A stretch of 64,000 bases of DNA from positions 248,001 through 312,000 of the forward strand of contig NZ_JAIUJR010000002.1 of the NCBI RefSeq assembly GCF_020166335.1, given 5' to 3'. Every line of letters starts with the position of its first letter. Position 1 is the first letter of the stretch. The notes below the pieces were generated by a model. The model saw nothing but the letters and a program-made list of their open reading frames with translations. It was not told the origin of the DNA and ran no database searches. The stretch is from Winogradskyella alexanderae (lineage in GTDB: Bacteria > Bacteroidota > Bacteroidia > Flavobacteriales > Flavobacteriaceae). Positions 17,484 to 26,703 of the stretch are shown here, one piece after another. The translations under genes were made by a program, and so were the position numbers.

Positions 17484-18077
17484 ATGCTTAGGGAGAAACT
17501 TAAAGACCACACCATTATCCTTGCTTCAGGATCACCTCGTAGGCATGCGTTCTTAAGAGCAATGGGTATTGATTTTGAAATTAGACAACATCCTGTAGAA
17601 GAAGTTTATCCTGATACTTTAAAAGGAACAGAAATAACCGATTATCTGGCAAAATTAAAAGCTGAGCCCTTTACAGAAGCGCTCAAGGAAAAAGAAATAC
17701 TTATTACAAGTGACACGATAGTTTGGTTAGAAAACAAACCTATTGAAAAACCAATAGATGAACAACATGCATTCGATATGATTAAATCATTGAGTAATAA
17801 AACACATGATGTTATCACCTCGATATGTTTCACTCAAAAATATGATCAAATACTTGTTAATACAATCACCAAAGTAACTTTTAGAACACTAAGTGACGAA
17901 GAAATTTGGTTTTATATAAACAACTTCAAACCCTTTGATAAAGCCGGTGCTTACGGTATCCAAGAATGGATTGGTTCTGTTGCAATTACCAAGATTGAGG
18001 GATCCTACAATAACGTGGTGGGATTGCCTACTCATTTACTTTATGAAACGTTAAATAGCATTGTTAGCACTAGCTAG
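17484..18077 (+). CDS. maf: Maf-like nucleoside triphosphate pyrophosphatase
   Basis: 197 residues. Signature blocks of the Maf/HAM1-like fold in order: LASGSPRRHAFLRAMG (residues 13-28), SDTIVWLENKPIEKP near 75, and GAYGIQEWIGSVAITKIEGS near 155. The family hydrolyses dTTP/UTP or modified nucleotides to monophosphates (house-cleaning). Full length, in operon with the UbiA gene. Confidence 0.92.
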   Translation: MLREKLKDHTIILASGSPRRHAFLRAMGIDFEIRQHPVEEVYPDTLKGTEITDYLAKLKAEPFTEALKEKEILITSDTIVWLENKPIEKPIDEQHAFDMIKSLSNKTHDVITSICFTQKYDQILVNTITKVTFRTLSDEEIWFYINNFKPFDKAGAYGIQEWIGSVAITKIEGSYNNVVGLPTHLLYETLNSIVSTS

Positions 18078-18102
18078 GGCCGTAACTTTGCACAAAAAGA
18101 AA

Positions 18103-19029
18103 ATGAAGAATTTCCCAAATGTGTTTTTAATGTTGGCCTTTATCTTTATGCTATCCTGCCAACAGAATGAATCGAATACTTTAAAAGAAATTGCCTTGAA
18201 TGATGTTGTTGAAAAATCAACGACTAAAAAAGTGGAATTATCGGAAGCGTTTAAGGATTATTGGTACAATGGCGAGGCTGAAATAACTTCATACAAACTG
18301 GAACAAGCACGCTACGGTGAAATCCGAGAAGGTAAGGCAGTAATGGTTTTTGTAACCGAAGATTTTCTTCCCGAAGTTCAAGTTAAAGCGGACAATTATA
18401 AAACATCTAATATTCCTGTGCTGAAATTAAACACAACCAAGAACTTTAATACAGGTATTTATCCTTATTCTATAATGCAAAGTACGTTTTATCCTGTTTC
18501 AAATAATCAACATGCCATCAAAATATCAGCTTCAATACAAGAATGGTGTGGTCAAGTCTATACACAACTAAACAATAGAGAGAGCTTTGAAATCACATCC
18601 CATTCCTACTTTCAAAACGAGGCAGATCAGCGTTTCAAATTAGACAAAACCTGGACTGAAAATGAGCTATTTACAAAACTAAGGATTAACCCAAACAGTC
18701 TTCCAACTGGAGACATAAAAATTATTCCATCTTTAGAATATACACGATTAAGACATGAAGAGATTAAAGCCTATGATGCATATGCCGCACTAAAAGATGG
18801 CGTATATATTCTTTCCTACCCAAGTTTAAACAGAAGTCTCCAGATTAATTTTAGTAACGTTTTTCCTTATGAAATAATGGGTTGGGAAGAAATGTGGACA
18901 AGTGGTTTTGGAGCTAGTGCAAAAACGCTAACAACAAAAGCAACAAGGCTAAAAACGATAAAGTCTGCTTACTGGAGGAAAAATAAAAATGCAGATAACG
19001 ACTTAAGACAAACCTTGAAACTTAAATAG
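18103..19029 (+). CDS. Predicted lipoprotein, unknown function
   Basis: 308 residues from the ATG at 18103. The first 19 residues form a lipoprotein signal with lipobox MLSC (Cys19), followed by QQNESN. The frame is open from 18061, but that reading uses a TTG inside maf and buries the signal. The mature part is unrecognised, with blocks such as IQEWCGQVYTQL and MGWEEMW. Homologues next to maf are sometimes mislabelled as septum formation inhibitor through their neighbour; nothing in the sequence supports that. Confidence 0.65.
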   Translation: MKNFPNVFLMLAFIFMLSCQQNESNTLKEIALNDVVEKSTTKKVELSEAFKDYWYNGEAEITSYKLEQARYGEIREGKAVMVFVTEDFLPEVQVKADNYKTSNIPVLKLNTTKNFNTGIYPYSIMQSTFYPVSNNQHAIKISASIQEWCGQVYTQLNNRESFEITSHSYFQNEADQRFKLDKTWTENELFTKLRINPNSLPTGDIKIIPSLEYTRLRHEEIKAYDAYAALKDGVYILSYPSLNRSLQINFSNVFPYEIMGWEEMWTSGFGASAKTLTTKATRLKTIKSAYWRKNKNADNDLRQTLKLK

Positions 19030-19068
19030 AATTAGGCTTATATTTGTTTCATTCAAATTAGGTTTAAA

Positions 19069-19596
19069 ATGATTTTTAATTCTTATAAGTCGGAAATAAT
19101 ATATTCGGTATTACTACTGCTTATATTATTTGTAGTAAGAGCTTTAATAATAATTGCTGTTAAAAAAATCGGTAAAAAAAGTGGCACCTCAGAAGCAAGG
19201 GCTATATTAATTGGGCGTTACGTAACCGTTACCCTTGTATTCATTGCCTTATTGTTGGAGGCTTTTATATTTGGTGCCGAGACCAGTGACATAACACTGC
19301 TGTTTTCTTCTGTATTTGCTGTTATCGGTATTGCTTTATTTGCTATTTGGTCCATTTTAAGCAACATAACTTCTGGCGTAATAATGTTCTTTTCATTTCC
19401 ATACAAAGTTGGTGATAAAATAAAAATACACGACAAGGATTACCCTGTAGAGGCCATTATAGAAGACATTAGAGCTTTTCAACTAATACTTAGAGAGGAT
19501 AACGGTGATTTAGTCACCTACCCTAATAACTTGATTCTCCAAAAAGCTGTAACTTTAATGGAGAAAGATGCCTTAGACGATAGCAGTATTCTATAG
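19069..19596 (+). CDS. Small MscS-family mechanosensitive channel protein
   Basis: 175 residues: three hydrophobic segments (about 8-30, 48-68, 75-105), then the MscS core sequence SNITSGVIMFFSFPYKVGDKI and the start of the beta domain (VEAIIEDIRAFQLILREDNGDLVTYP). It stops soon after, so the C-terminal cage domain of E. coli MscS (286 residues) is absent; short forms are common in Bacteroidota. Four nt before corA. Confidence 0.85.
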   Translation: MIFNSYKSEIIYSVLLLLILFVVRALIIIAVKKIGKKSGTSEARAILIGRYVTVTLVFIALLLEAFIFGAETSDITLLFSSVFAVIGIALFAIWSILSNITSGVIMFFSFPYKVGDKIKIHDKDYPVEAIIEDIRAFQLILREDNGDLVTYPNNLILQKAVTLMEKDALDDSSIL

Positions 19597-19599
19597 AAT

Positions 19600-20679
19600 A
19601 TGATTAAACGAACGAGGAAAAAACGCACCCAAGAATCTAAAAAACATATTGGTCAAGTTCCCGGCACACTAATCTACACAGGGAAAAAGTCCGATAAGGA
19701 TTTTCATGTCGAATGTTTTGACTATACGAAAGAACATATAGAAGAGTCTATTTTACTCAATATTGAAGACGCTGTTAACTATAAAGAAACAGATTCGGTA
19801 ACATGGATAAATGTCGATGGCTTAAAACATACTGACAAAATTGAAGACATTGGCAAGCAATACAACTTACATCCATTAGTTTTAGAGGATATTGTAAATA
19901 CCTCACAACGACCAAAAATTGACGAATACGACGATTACCTGTTTGTTGTCTTAAAAATGCTATATTATAACAAGGAAGAAAACATAGTCATAGAGCAGGT
20001 AAGCTTTGTCCTAGGAAAAAACTACGTGCTCACATTCCAAGAATCTGAAGGTGATGTATTTGGAACTATTCGTGAACGCTTGCGATTAAATAACGGTCGT
20101 ATTAGAGGAATGAAATCAGATTATCTTCTTTACGCCCTTGTAGATGCTGTTGTAGATAACTATTTCGGCATTATCGAAACCCTAGGAAACAAAATCGAAG
20201 ATTTGGAAACCGAACTGTTTACAGGTTATGCCCGAGAAGATATAAATATTGAGGTACAACAATTAAAACGTGAAATACTAAAAGTTAGACGTGCCATTTT
20301 CCCTCTGCGAGAAATTATAAATCGTATTGAAAAGGGTGATCATCCATTAATTTATAAACGTACAATCACCTATTATAGAGATATTTACGACCACTTAATA
20401 CAAGTATCTGAAAATATAGATATATATCGTGAAATGATCTGGAGTTTAATGGACATGTATATGACCACCATTAGCAATAAAATGAATGAAGTAATGAAGG
20501 TACTAACAATCATTGCAACCATTTTTATTCCGTTAACATTTATCGCTGGTATATACGGAATGAATTTTGACCATATACCAGAATTGCACTATAAATACAG
20601 CTATTTTATCCTATGGGGAATAATGATCTTACTTTTTCTGGCCATGCTTTATTACTTTAAGCGCAAAAAGTGGCTTTGA
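19600..20679 (+). CDS. corA: CorA-family magnesium/cobalt transporter
   Basis: 359 residues. Long acidic cytosolic N-domain (HPLVLEDIVNTSQRPKIDEYDDY near 90), long stalk helix with KREILKVRRAIFPLRE, then two C-terminal membrane helices with the selectivity motif YGMNF between them at about 325. Homopentameric Mg2+ channel. Last gene of the plus-strand run starting at 14947, 3 nt after the MscS-like gene; the pairing suggests ionic/osmotic roles. Confidence 0.93.
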   Translation: MIKRTRKKRTQESKKHIGQVPGTLIYTGKKSDKDFHVECFDYTKEHIEESILLNIEDAVNYKETDSVTWINVDGLKHTDKIEDIGKQYNLHPLVLEDIVNTSQRPKIDEYDDYLFVVLKMLYYNKEENIVIEQVSFVLGKNYVLTFQESEGDVFGTIRERLRLNNGRIRGMKSDYLLYALVDAVVDNYFGIIETLGNKIEDLETELFTGYAREDINIEVQQLKREILKVRRAIFPLREIINRIEKGDHPLIYKRTITYYRDIYDHLIQVSENIDIYREMIWSLMDMYMTTISNKMNEVMKVLTIIATIFIPLTFIAGIYGMNFDHIPELHYKYSYFILWGIMILLFLAMLYYFKRKKWL

Positions 20680-20791
20680 AACATTGTAAAGATTGAATGA
20701 AACATAAGCTAATGACCGTTAAATAAATCTAAAATGGCAACTATCGCCTATTAACTTTTATAACTTTGAGACATAACTAACTAGTAAAAAC

Positions 20792-23311
20792 ATGAGGCAA
20801 TTTGCAATTTGTCTATGGCTCGCCATAAATACAATAGTTTCAATACAAGCACAACAACCAAAAAAACTAAATGCGTCAGAGATATACGATGCTGTACAAA
20901 AACTTAATGTCCTTGGTTCCGTCTTATACATTGCAGCACATCCAGATGATGAAAATACACGCCTTATTTCGTACATGTCTAATCATGTTAAGGCAAGGAC
21001 TGCATATCTTTCTCTTACACGTGGTGATGGCGGACAAAATTTAATTGGCCCGGAACTGCGTGAACTCTTAGGAGTTATAAGAACACAAGAATTATTGGCC
21101 GCAAGAGGTGTTGATGGTGGTGAACAATTGTTTACTAGAGCCAATGACTTTGGCTATTCAAAACATCCGGATGAAACACTAAAAATTTGGGATAAAGATA
21201 AAGTATTGGCAGATGTCGTTTGGGCAATAAGAACGTTTAAACCAGATATTGTTATCAATCGTTTTGATCACAGAACACCTGGAAGAACCCACGGTCATCA
21301 TACGGCATCAGCAATGCTTAGTATGGAAGCTTTTGATCTCTCCAACGATAAAACCAAATACACGTCCCAATTTGAGTATACCGAACCATGGCAACCTAAA
21401 CGCTTATTTTTTAATACTTCGTGGTGGTTCTACGGCAGTCAAGAAAATTTTGAGAAGGCGGACAAATCAAATATGCTCAACTTTGATGTAGGTGTATATT
21501 ATCCGACAAAGGGATTATCAAATAATGAAGTTGCTGCCTTAGCCAGTAGCCAGCATTTATGTCAAGGTTTTGGGAGACTTTCACAACGCGGCAGCCAACA
21601 GGAATATATCGAATTTCTGAAAGGGGAACCATTAGAAGGAAACAACGATGTTTTTGCAGGTATCGATGTCTCTTGGAATCGTATAAAAGGAGGTAAAGCC
21701 ATTGGAGCTATCTTAAAAAAGGTAGAAGACAATTTTAATTTCATCAATCCATCTTCTCATCTAGATCAACTAACCGAAGCTTACAAACTAATTCAAAATT
21801 TAGAGGATAACCACTGGAAAACTATAAAGACCAATGAAATCAAACAAATCATAGAGGCTTGTGCTGGGTTATATCTAGAAGGATCTGCAACGGTACCACA
21901 AGCCTCGCCTAGCTCAGTAGTAGGACTTCGAATTGAGGCACTCAACAGAAGCAATGCTGAAATTGAATTGGTTTCGTATCAAATATCTTCACTACCAGAC
22001 GGTATCTCAAAAGGAGTTAATTTGTCTGGCAATCAAAAACTTAATTTTCTTGAGGATATTGTTATTCCAACAAAAATAGAATATACCACACCATATTGGT
22101 TAAATAGAAAGAATGGCATTGGCATGTACAACGTTGAAAATCAGGAATTAATAGGATTACCTGAAACCCCACGTGGTATTGAAATTACCTTTAATTTACT
22201 AATAAATAATGTGCCGATTTCCTTCACAAAACCCGTTGTTTATAGATATTCAAAGCCAGATAAAGGTGAGCTATACAGACCCTTTGAAGTTATACCTTCA
22301 GTAGCTGTAAGTTTGGCAAACAAAGTTTACATTTTTGAGGATGACCAACAGAAAGATATTGAAGTAATTGTTAAAGCCGGCAAAAATAGCATTGAAGGTT
22401 ATGTAGAAATGGCCCATCCAGATGATTGGAGTATATATCCTCAAAAACAAAAAATAGAAATTGCTAATAAAGGCGATATCCAAAAGGTGGTTTTTACGGT
22501 AGTACCTCCAAAAAACCAAAGTGAAGGTCTTATTAGGCCAATGGTTATTATAGGGGATGTTTTTTACACCAGTGAACTAATAGAAATAGACTATCCTCAT
22601 ATTCCCTTTCAAACGATTTTAATGCCGAGTGAAAGTAAGGTTGTAAGGTTAGATATTGAAAAGCGTGGTAACAATATCGGCTATATAGAAGGTGCAGGAG
22701 ATGTGGTATCTGAAAGCTTAAGGCAAATTGGCTATAATGTTACACTTATTAAACCAGAACAAATTTCTACAGAGAATCTATCAGATTTTGACGCAATTGT
22801 TGTTGGTATAAGAGCCTACAATATAATTGATGAGCTGGAATTTAAACAAAAGTTTTTATTCGATTATGTAGAGAATGGTGGTAACATGATTGTACAATAT
22901 AACACAAACAGAGGCCTAAAAACTCAGAATCTTGCGCCATACAATATAAAACTTTCTAGAGATCGCGTAACCGATGAAAATGCTGAAGTACGAATCTTAG
23001 AATCAAATCATCCAATTTTAAATTTTCCAAATCAGATTACTTCCAAAGATTTTAATGGTTGGGTGCAAGAACGTGGTTTGTACTTTCCAAATGAATGGTC
23101 AGAAGAATTCACGCCACTACTTTCAATGAATGATGACGGCGAAACCGAAAAAAAAGGAAGTCTTTTAGTAGCATCTTATGGTAAAGGCAACTTCATATAT
23201 ACAGGTTTGAGTTTTTTTAGGGAATTCCCTGCTGGTGTGCCTGGAGCTTACAGATTATTCGCAAATTTAATCTCTGCAGGTAAAGAAAAGAATAAACAAC
23301 TTAAAAACTAA
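20792..23311 (+). CDS. Secreted PIG-L family deacetylase with large C-terminal extension
   Basis: 839 residues. Signal peptide (about 1-20, ending IQAQ), then an LmbE/PIG-L catalytic domain (about 30-260) with metal motif AAHPDDE near 50 and HGHHTAS near 165. The remaining 550 residues contain beta-rich domains and, near 620-820, a flavodoxin/ThuA-like region (DFDAIVVGIRAYN, NGGNMIVQYN). The family removes acetyl groups from N-acetyl-hexosamine-type substrates; here it is exported, so the substrate is periplasmic or extracellular. Followed 6 nt later by a microprotein gene and a sodium symporter gene, suggesting uptake of the product. Confidence 0.85.
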   Translation: MRQFAICLWLAINTIVSIQAQQPKKLNASEIYDAVQKLNVLGSVLYIAAHPDDENTRLISYMSNHVKARTAYLSLTRGDGGQNLIGPELRELLGVIRTQELLAARGVDGGEQLFTRANDFGYSKHPDETLKIWDKDKVLADVVWAIRTFKPDIVINRFDHRTPGRTHGHHTASAMLSMEAFDLSNDKTKYTSQFEYTEPWQPKRLFFNTSWWFYGSQENFEKADKSNMLNFDVGVYYPTKGLSNNEVAALASSQHLCQGFGRLSQRGSQQEYIEFLKGEPLEGNNDVFAGIDVSWNRIKGGKAIGAILKKVEDNFNFINPSSHLDQLTEAYKLIQNLEDNHWKTIKTNEIKQIIEACAGLYLEGSATVPQASPSSVVGLRIEALNRSNAEIELVSYQISSLPDGISKGVNLSGNQKLNFLEDIVIPTKIEYTTPYWLNRKNGIGMYNVENQELIGLPETPRGIEITFNLLINNVPISFTKPVVYRYSKPDKGELYRPFEVIPSVAVSLANKVYIFEDDQQKDIEVIVKAGKNSIEGYVEMAHPDDWSIYPQKQKIEIANKGDIQKVVFTVVPPKNQSEGLIRPMVIIGDVFYTSELIEIDYPHIPFQTILMPSESKVVRLDIEKRGNNIGYIEGAGDVVSESLRQIGYNVTLIKPEQISTENLSDFDAIVVGIRAYNIIDELEFKQKFLFDYVENGGNMIVQYNTNRGLKTQNLAPYNIKLSRDRVTDENAEVRILESNHPILNFPNQITSKDFNGWVQERGLYFPNEWSEEFTPLLSMNDDGETEKKGSLLVASYGKGNFIYTGLSFFREFPAGVPGAYRLFANLISAGKEKNKQLKN

Positions 23312-23317
23312 TATAAA

Positions 23318-23431
23318 ATGCTAAACGGTCCTGAGCCTAAACAGAAATGGAAAAAGATGTACACTTTAGTCTTAGTAGCAAATGCTATCTACATTATACT
23401 TTTCTACTTCATCACTGCATCATTCAATTAA
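23318..23431 (+). CDS. 37-residue membrane microprotein before sodium symporter
   Basis: Starts ATG at 23318 (MLNGPEPKQKWKKMYTLV) and ends TAA at 23429-23431. A charged 13-residue head precedes one hydrophobic helix (about 14-34). It begins 6 nt after the PIG-L gene and ends 3 nt before the symporter gene, so it is in the same operon. Its place recalls the small subunits (DUF4212 type) encoded beside some SSS transporters, but it is shorter and not visibly homologous. Confidence 0.6.
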   Translation: MLNGPEPKQKWKKMYTLVLVANAIYIILFYFITASFN

Positions 23432-23434
23432 ACT

Positions 23435-25270
23435 ATGCATCAGACTCTAAATTGGATTGATTGGACAGTTTTAGCCTTAACCTTACTTACAATTGTAGGA
23501 TATGGCACATGGAAAACTCGAGGCAGTAAAAATGTTCAGGATTATGTTAGAGGTGGTAATACTACCAAGTGGTGGACTATTGGTCTCTCGGTTATGGCTA
23601 CACAAGCCAGTGCCATTACGTTTTTATCCACAACAGGACAAGCATTTTCGGATGGAATGGGGTTTGTTCAATTCTATTTTGGCCTTCCTATTGCAATGGT
23701 TATCATTTGCATGGTTTTTATTCCACTATACCATAGATTAAATGTGTACACTGCCTATGAGTTTTTAGAAAATCGTTTTGATCTTAAAACAAGAAGCCTA
23801 ACTGCCATTTTATTCTTAATCCAGCGTGGTTTAGCTGCGGGTATTACCATTTTTGCGCCGGCAATTATTCTTTCTGTTTTGTTAGGATGGAATATCGTAA
23901 CACTTAATGTAGTAATTGGAGTATTGGTTATTATCTATACGGTATCCGGCGGAACAAAAGCAGTAACGGTAACCCAAAAACAACAAATGTTCGTCATTTT
24001 CGCAGGAATGTTTGCAGCTTTATTTGTTGTAATAGATTTAATCCCTGATGACGTATCTTTCAAAGAAGCCATTGATATTGCTGGCGCAACCGGAAAGATG
24101 GAAGTTTTAGATTTTTCGTTTGATTTAGAGAATAGATATACTGTTTGGACAGGGCTAATTGGTGGTACATTTTTAATGCTTTCCTATTTTGGCACAGACC
24201 AAAGTCAAGTGCAACGCTACCTCTCCGGAAAGTCTATGAAGGAAATGCAAATGGGGCTTTTATTTAATGGCTTGCTAAAGGTGCCAATGCAATTTTTCAT
24301 TCTCTTGGTAGGTGTCATGGTTTTTGTTTTCTATCAATTTAATCCAGCTCCATTAAATTTTATTGACTCATCTACCCAGTTGGTTTTAGAATCACCTTAT
24401 GGTAATGAGTATAGAAAACTTCAAGAGGAACAAAGCATTTTATTTGAAAAGAAAAAAGACTTATCCTTAAAGTTTGGAAAGGCTCAATCTGATAAATCAC
24501 GAATCAAATCAGAAATCGCAATTTTAGATCAGAAAGAAAAATCAAATCGTGCTAAATCCAAGTTTTTAATCAAAAACGCTATAGATCCAGAATATGCTTC
24601 AAATTATAAAACATTATATGCAGAATTAGAGTCTATTTCAAACAAAGAAAGCCAGAATTATCAAGAAAAGTTGCAAGCCCTAAATAGCATGTACAATGAT
24701 GCCGCTAAGGACACACTAACAAATGATAGGGATTACATGTTCATTAGGTTTATTCTAAACCATTTGCCCACAGGATTAATCGGTTTGTTATTAGCTGTAA
24801 TCTTGTCCGCTGCAATGTCCTCAACTGCATCTGAGATTAATGCTTTGGCTACAATTACCTCCATTGATTTATATGGCCGAAATTTAAAAGAGGACAAAGG
24901 GGAAAGCCATATGGTCAAGGTCACAAAATGGTTTACCTTAGGTTGGGGTGTTATTGCCATTATCATAGCATGTTTTGCAAACCTCGCGGAAAATCTAATT
25001 CAACTTGTAAATATTATTGGATCCATATTTTATGGGAATGTTTTAGGTATCTTTTTATTGGCCTTCTTTTTCAAGGTCGTAAAGGGTCAAGCTGTGTTTA
25101 CTGCTGCTCTTATAACACAAGTAATCATCATTATTCTTTATTTTATGGATAACGAAGGTGTAATTAATCTACCCTATTTGTGGTTGAATTTAATTGGATG
25201 CCTTGTGGTTATATTTATTGCCAATTTATTACAAGTCGTCACTAGGAACACAACAATAAAAAAGGCATAA
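23435..25270 (+). CDS. Sodium:solute symporter (SSS family) with coiled-coil insertion
   Basis: 611 residues. Typical SSS core: TTKWWTIGLSVMATQASAITFLSTTG near 38-63 (unwound TM1 region), and SAAMSSTASEINALATI near 455 (TM8, sodium site). Between the two helices around residues 290-320 and 435-455 lies a hydrophilic, charged, probably coiled-coil insert of about 110 residues (325-432, EEQSILFEKKKDLSLK onwards), absent from minimal SSS proteins of about 500 residues. By SSS topology the insert would face the periplasm. Probably imports the product of the upstream secreted deacetylase; inferred from context only. Confidence 0.88.
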   Translation: MHQTLNWIDWTVLALTLLTIVGYGTWKTRGSKNVQDYVRGGNTTKWWTIGLSVMATQASAITFLSTTGQAFSDGMGFVQFYFGLPIAMVIICMVFIPLYHRLNVYTAYEFLENRFDLKTRSLTAILFLIQRGLAAGITIFAPAIILSVLLGWNIVTLNVVIGVLVIIYTVSGGTKAVTVTQKQQMFVIFAGMFAALFVVIDLIPDDVSFKEAIDIAGATGKMEVLDFSFDLENRYTVWTGLIGGTFLMLSYFGTDQSQVQRYLSGKSMKEMQMGLLFNGLLKVPMQFFILLVGVMVFVFYQFNPAPLNFIDSSTQLVLESPYGNEYRKLQEEQSILFEKKKDLSLKFGKAQSDKSRIKSEIAILDQKEKSNRAKSKFLIKNAIDPEYASNYKTLYAELESISNKESQNYQEKLQALNSMYNDAAKDTLTNDRDYMFIRFILNHLPTGLIGLLLAVILSAAMSSTASEINALATITSIDLYGRNLKEDKGESHMVKVTKWFTLGWGVIAIIIACFANLAENLIQLVNIIGSIFYGNVLGIFLLAFFFKVVKGQAVFTAALITQVIIIILYFMDNEGVINLPYLWLNLIGCLVVIFIANLLQVVTRNTTIKKA

Positions 25271-25273
25271 AAA

Positions 25274-25298
25274 AAACGCAACTTTTAAAGTTGCGTTT
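25274..25298. terminator. Bidirectional terminator between symporter and DUF2911 genes
   Basis: Near-perfect palindrome AAACGCAACTTT/AAAGTTGCGTTT around 25286, flanked by A-run and T-rich tracts. It lies between convergent genes and can serve both. Confidence 0.82.
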
Positions 25299-25327
25299 AG
25301 TTTATTTTATTAGCTAAGAAGCTGTTA

Positions 25328-26173
25328 TTACATTGCTCCCCATTCTTTTAATGACTCCTTGTTCATTTTAATATAATCTTCGTTTCCAGCCTGTTTTGCA
25401 CCTTCCAAAGACTTTTTCGCAGTTTCAATTGCTTTCTTTTTGTCTCCTAATTTTGCATACAACAATGACTGCTGTCTCAATTGCCAAAATCCTGGTGTTT
25501 CAATCATTGACATGGCTTTATCCATCCATTCCTTGGCTTTATTTAAATCTTTTCCTTCCGTCAAATTATAAACCGCAGCACTGTAATAATCTCCAGCACC
25601 TGGGCCAGACATAACCTTATCAATTGAGGCACTTACCTTAGCATCAGTAGGTACTTCAAATTTTACTGCCGCATATGTGTTTTCCCATACAAAACCAATA
25701 TGAGCAGAGCTACTCGTGAGATCATCAATACCAATAGTCAAAGACTCTACTTGCATTGGCATTTCATACGTTTCAACAGTTGTTTTTACTGCAACTTTAG
25801 AATCATCCCAATTTTGAGGTGTTCCCCAATTATTCGTATCACTGTAAAGCATTACGTTCCAAGAGCCTTGATTTGGCGTCACAAATATTGCGTATGAACC
25901 TGCTTTTACAGTTGTACCATCGATAACAACATCATCGCTAAAAGTTATCATCGTATTTTTGTTAGCCCCTGTTCTCCATACCTTGCCAAATGGCACTAAA
26001 TCACCAAATATTTTACGTCCTTTCATGCTAGGACGTGAATACTCTAAAGTTACATCAGTTAATCCGACCTTTTGTTCAATTTTTGTAAAAGGACTTGGTT
26101 GAGGTGTTTCAATCTGTGCGTTCAATGATAATGCAATTACTATCGCAAACATCATTAGAATCATTTTTTTCAT
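25328..26173 (-). CDS. DUF2911 domain-containing secreted protein
   Basis: 281 residues with an N-terminal signal peptide (MKKMILMMFAIVIALSLNA). The DUF2911 core (about 25-165) includes YSRPSMKGRKIFG and GKVWRTGANKNT. The C-terminal 110 residues form helical TPR-like repeats (NLTEGKDLNKAKEWMDKAM, GDKKKAIETAKKSLEGAK). Common periplasmic/outer-surface family in Bacteroidota with unknown function. Single-gene unit. Confidence 0.85.
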   Translation of the reverse strand: MKKMILMMFAIVIALSLNAQIETPQPSPFTKIEQKVGLTDVTLEYSRPSMKGRKIFGDLVPFGKVWRTGANKNTMITFSDDVVIDGTTVKAGSYAIFVTPNQGSWNVMLYSDTNNWGTPQNWDDSKVAVKTTVETYEMPMQVESLTIGIDDLTSSSAHIGFVWENTYAAVKFEVPTDAKVSASIDKVMSGPGAGDYYSAAVYNLTEGKDLNKAKEWMDKAMSMIETPGFWQLRQQSLLYAKLGDKKKAIETAKKSLEGAKQAGNEDYIKMNKESLKEWGAM

Positions 26174-26317
26174 TTCAATCCGTATTAAGGTTAATTATAT
26201 AGTAGTGTAAAGTTACGATTAAACCGTTGCCTCAAATGTTAATAAATCCCTAAAAGAAAATCTGTAATTATAGTAAATAAATAGATAAAATAATCACTTT
26301 TAAGTTTATTTATCGTA

Positions 26318-26329
26318 ATATTGCAATAT
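26318..26329. promoter_or_regulatory. Palindrome upstream of arsR (candidate ArsR operator)
   Basis: ATATTGCAATAT is a perfect 12-bp dyad 16 nt before the arsR start, set in an AT-rich promoter region. ArsR/SmtB proteins usually bind an AT-rich dyad overlapping their own promoter, so self-regulation is likely; inferred from position. Confidence 0.5.
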
Positions 26330-26345
26330 ACAAATTAAAGTAATT

Positions 26346-26672
26346 ATGGGTTTAACTAAAAGTGAAATATTTACAGATGTTCAAAATGAAATTGCATCAC
26401 TAGCAAAAGCCTTTGCTCATCCCGCTAGAGTCGCCATTCTGCATCAATTATTTAAGTCCAACTCTTGCATTTGCGGTGATTTAGTAGATGAAATTGGTCT
26501 GGCACAAGCTACCATCTCTCAACACCTAAAAGAATTAAAGAATTTAGGATTAATAAAGGGAAATATTGAAGGTACAAGCGTCTGTTATTGCATTAATGAG
26601 GAACGATGGGAAGAAATGAAAGAGATCTTTTCTTCTTTTTTTAACCAAAACATAAAAACAAACTGCTGTTAA
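26346..26672 (+). CDS. arsR: ArsR/SmtB-family transcriptional repressor
   Basis: 108 residues, winged helix-turn-helix. [12 protein letters not shown] near 20-31 and [19 protein letters not shown] near 58-76 are the family DNA-binding core. CICGDLV near 38 places two cysteines where ArsR proteins often bind As(III). The protein ends in NCC, another possible metalloid site. First gene of an arsenic operon, so probably derepressed by arsenite. Confidence 0.93.
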   Translation: MGLTKSEIFTDVQNEIASLAKAFAHPARVAILHQLFKSNSCICGDLVDEIGLAQATISQHLKELKNLGLIKGNIEGTSVCYCINEERWEEMKEIFSSFFNQNIKTNCC

Positions 26673-26703
26673 CGTTAAAGTTAACCAACAAAATATTATT
26701 TAC

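Noticed and set aside
18061..18102. TTG-started extension of the lipoprotein gene into maf
   Set aside because: The extension hides a clean lipoprotein signal; the ATG at 18103 starts it exactly.
20701..20791. TAACTTTG box before the PIG-L gene as a further regulon member
   Set aside because: A good -7 box is present at 20761, but no dyad occurs 29.5 bp upstream (20725-20738).
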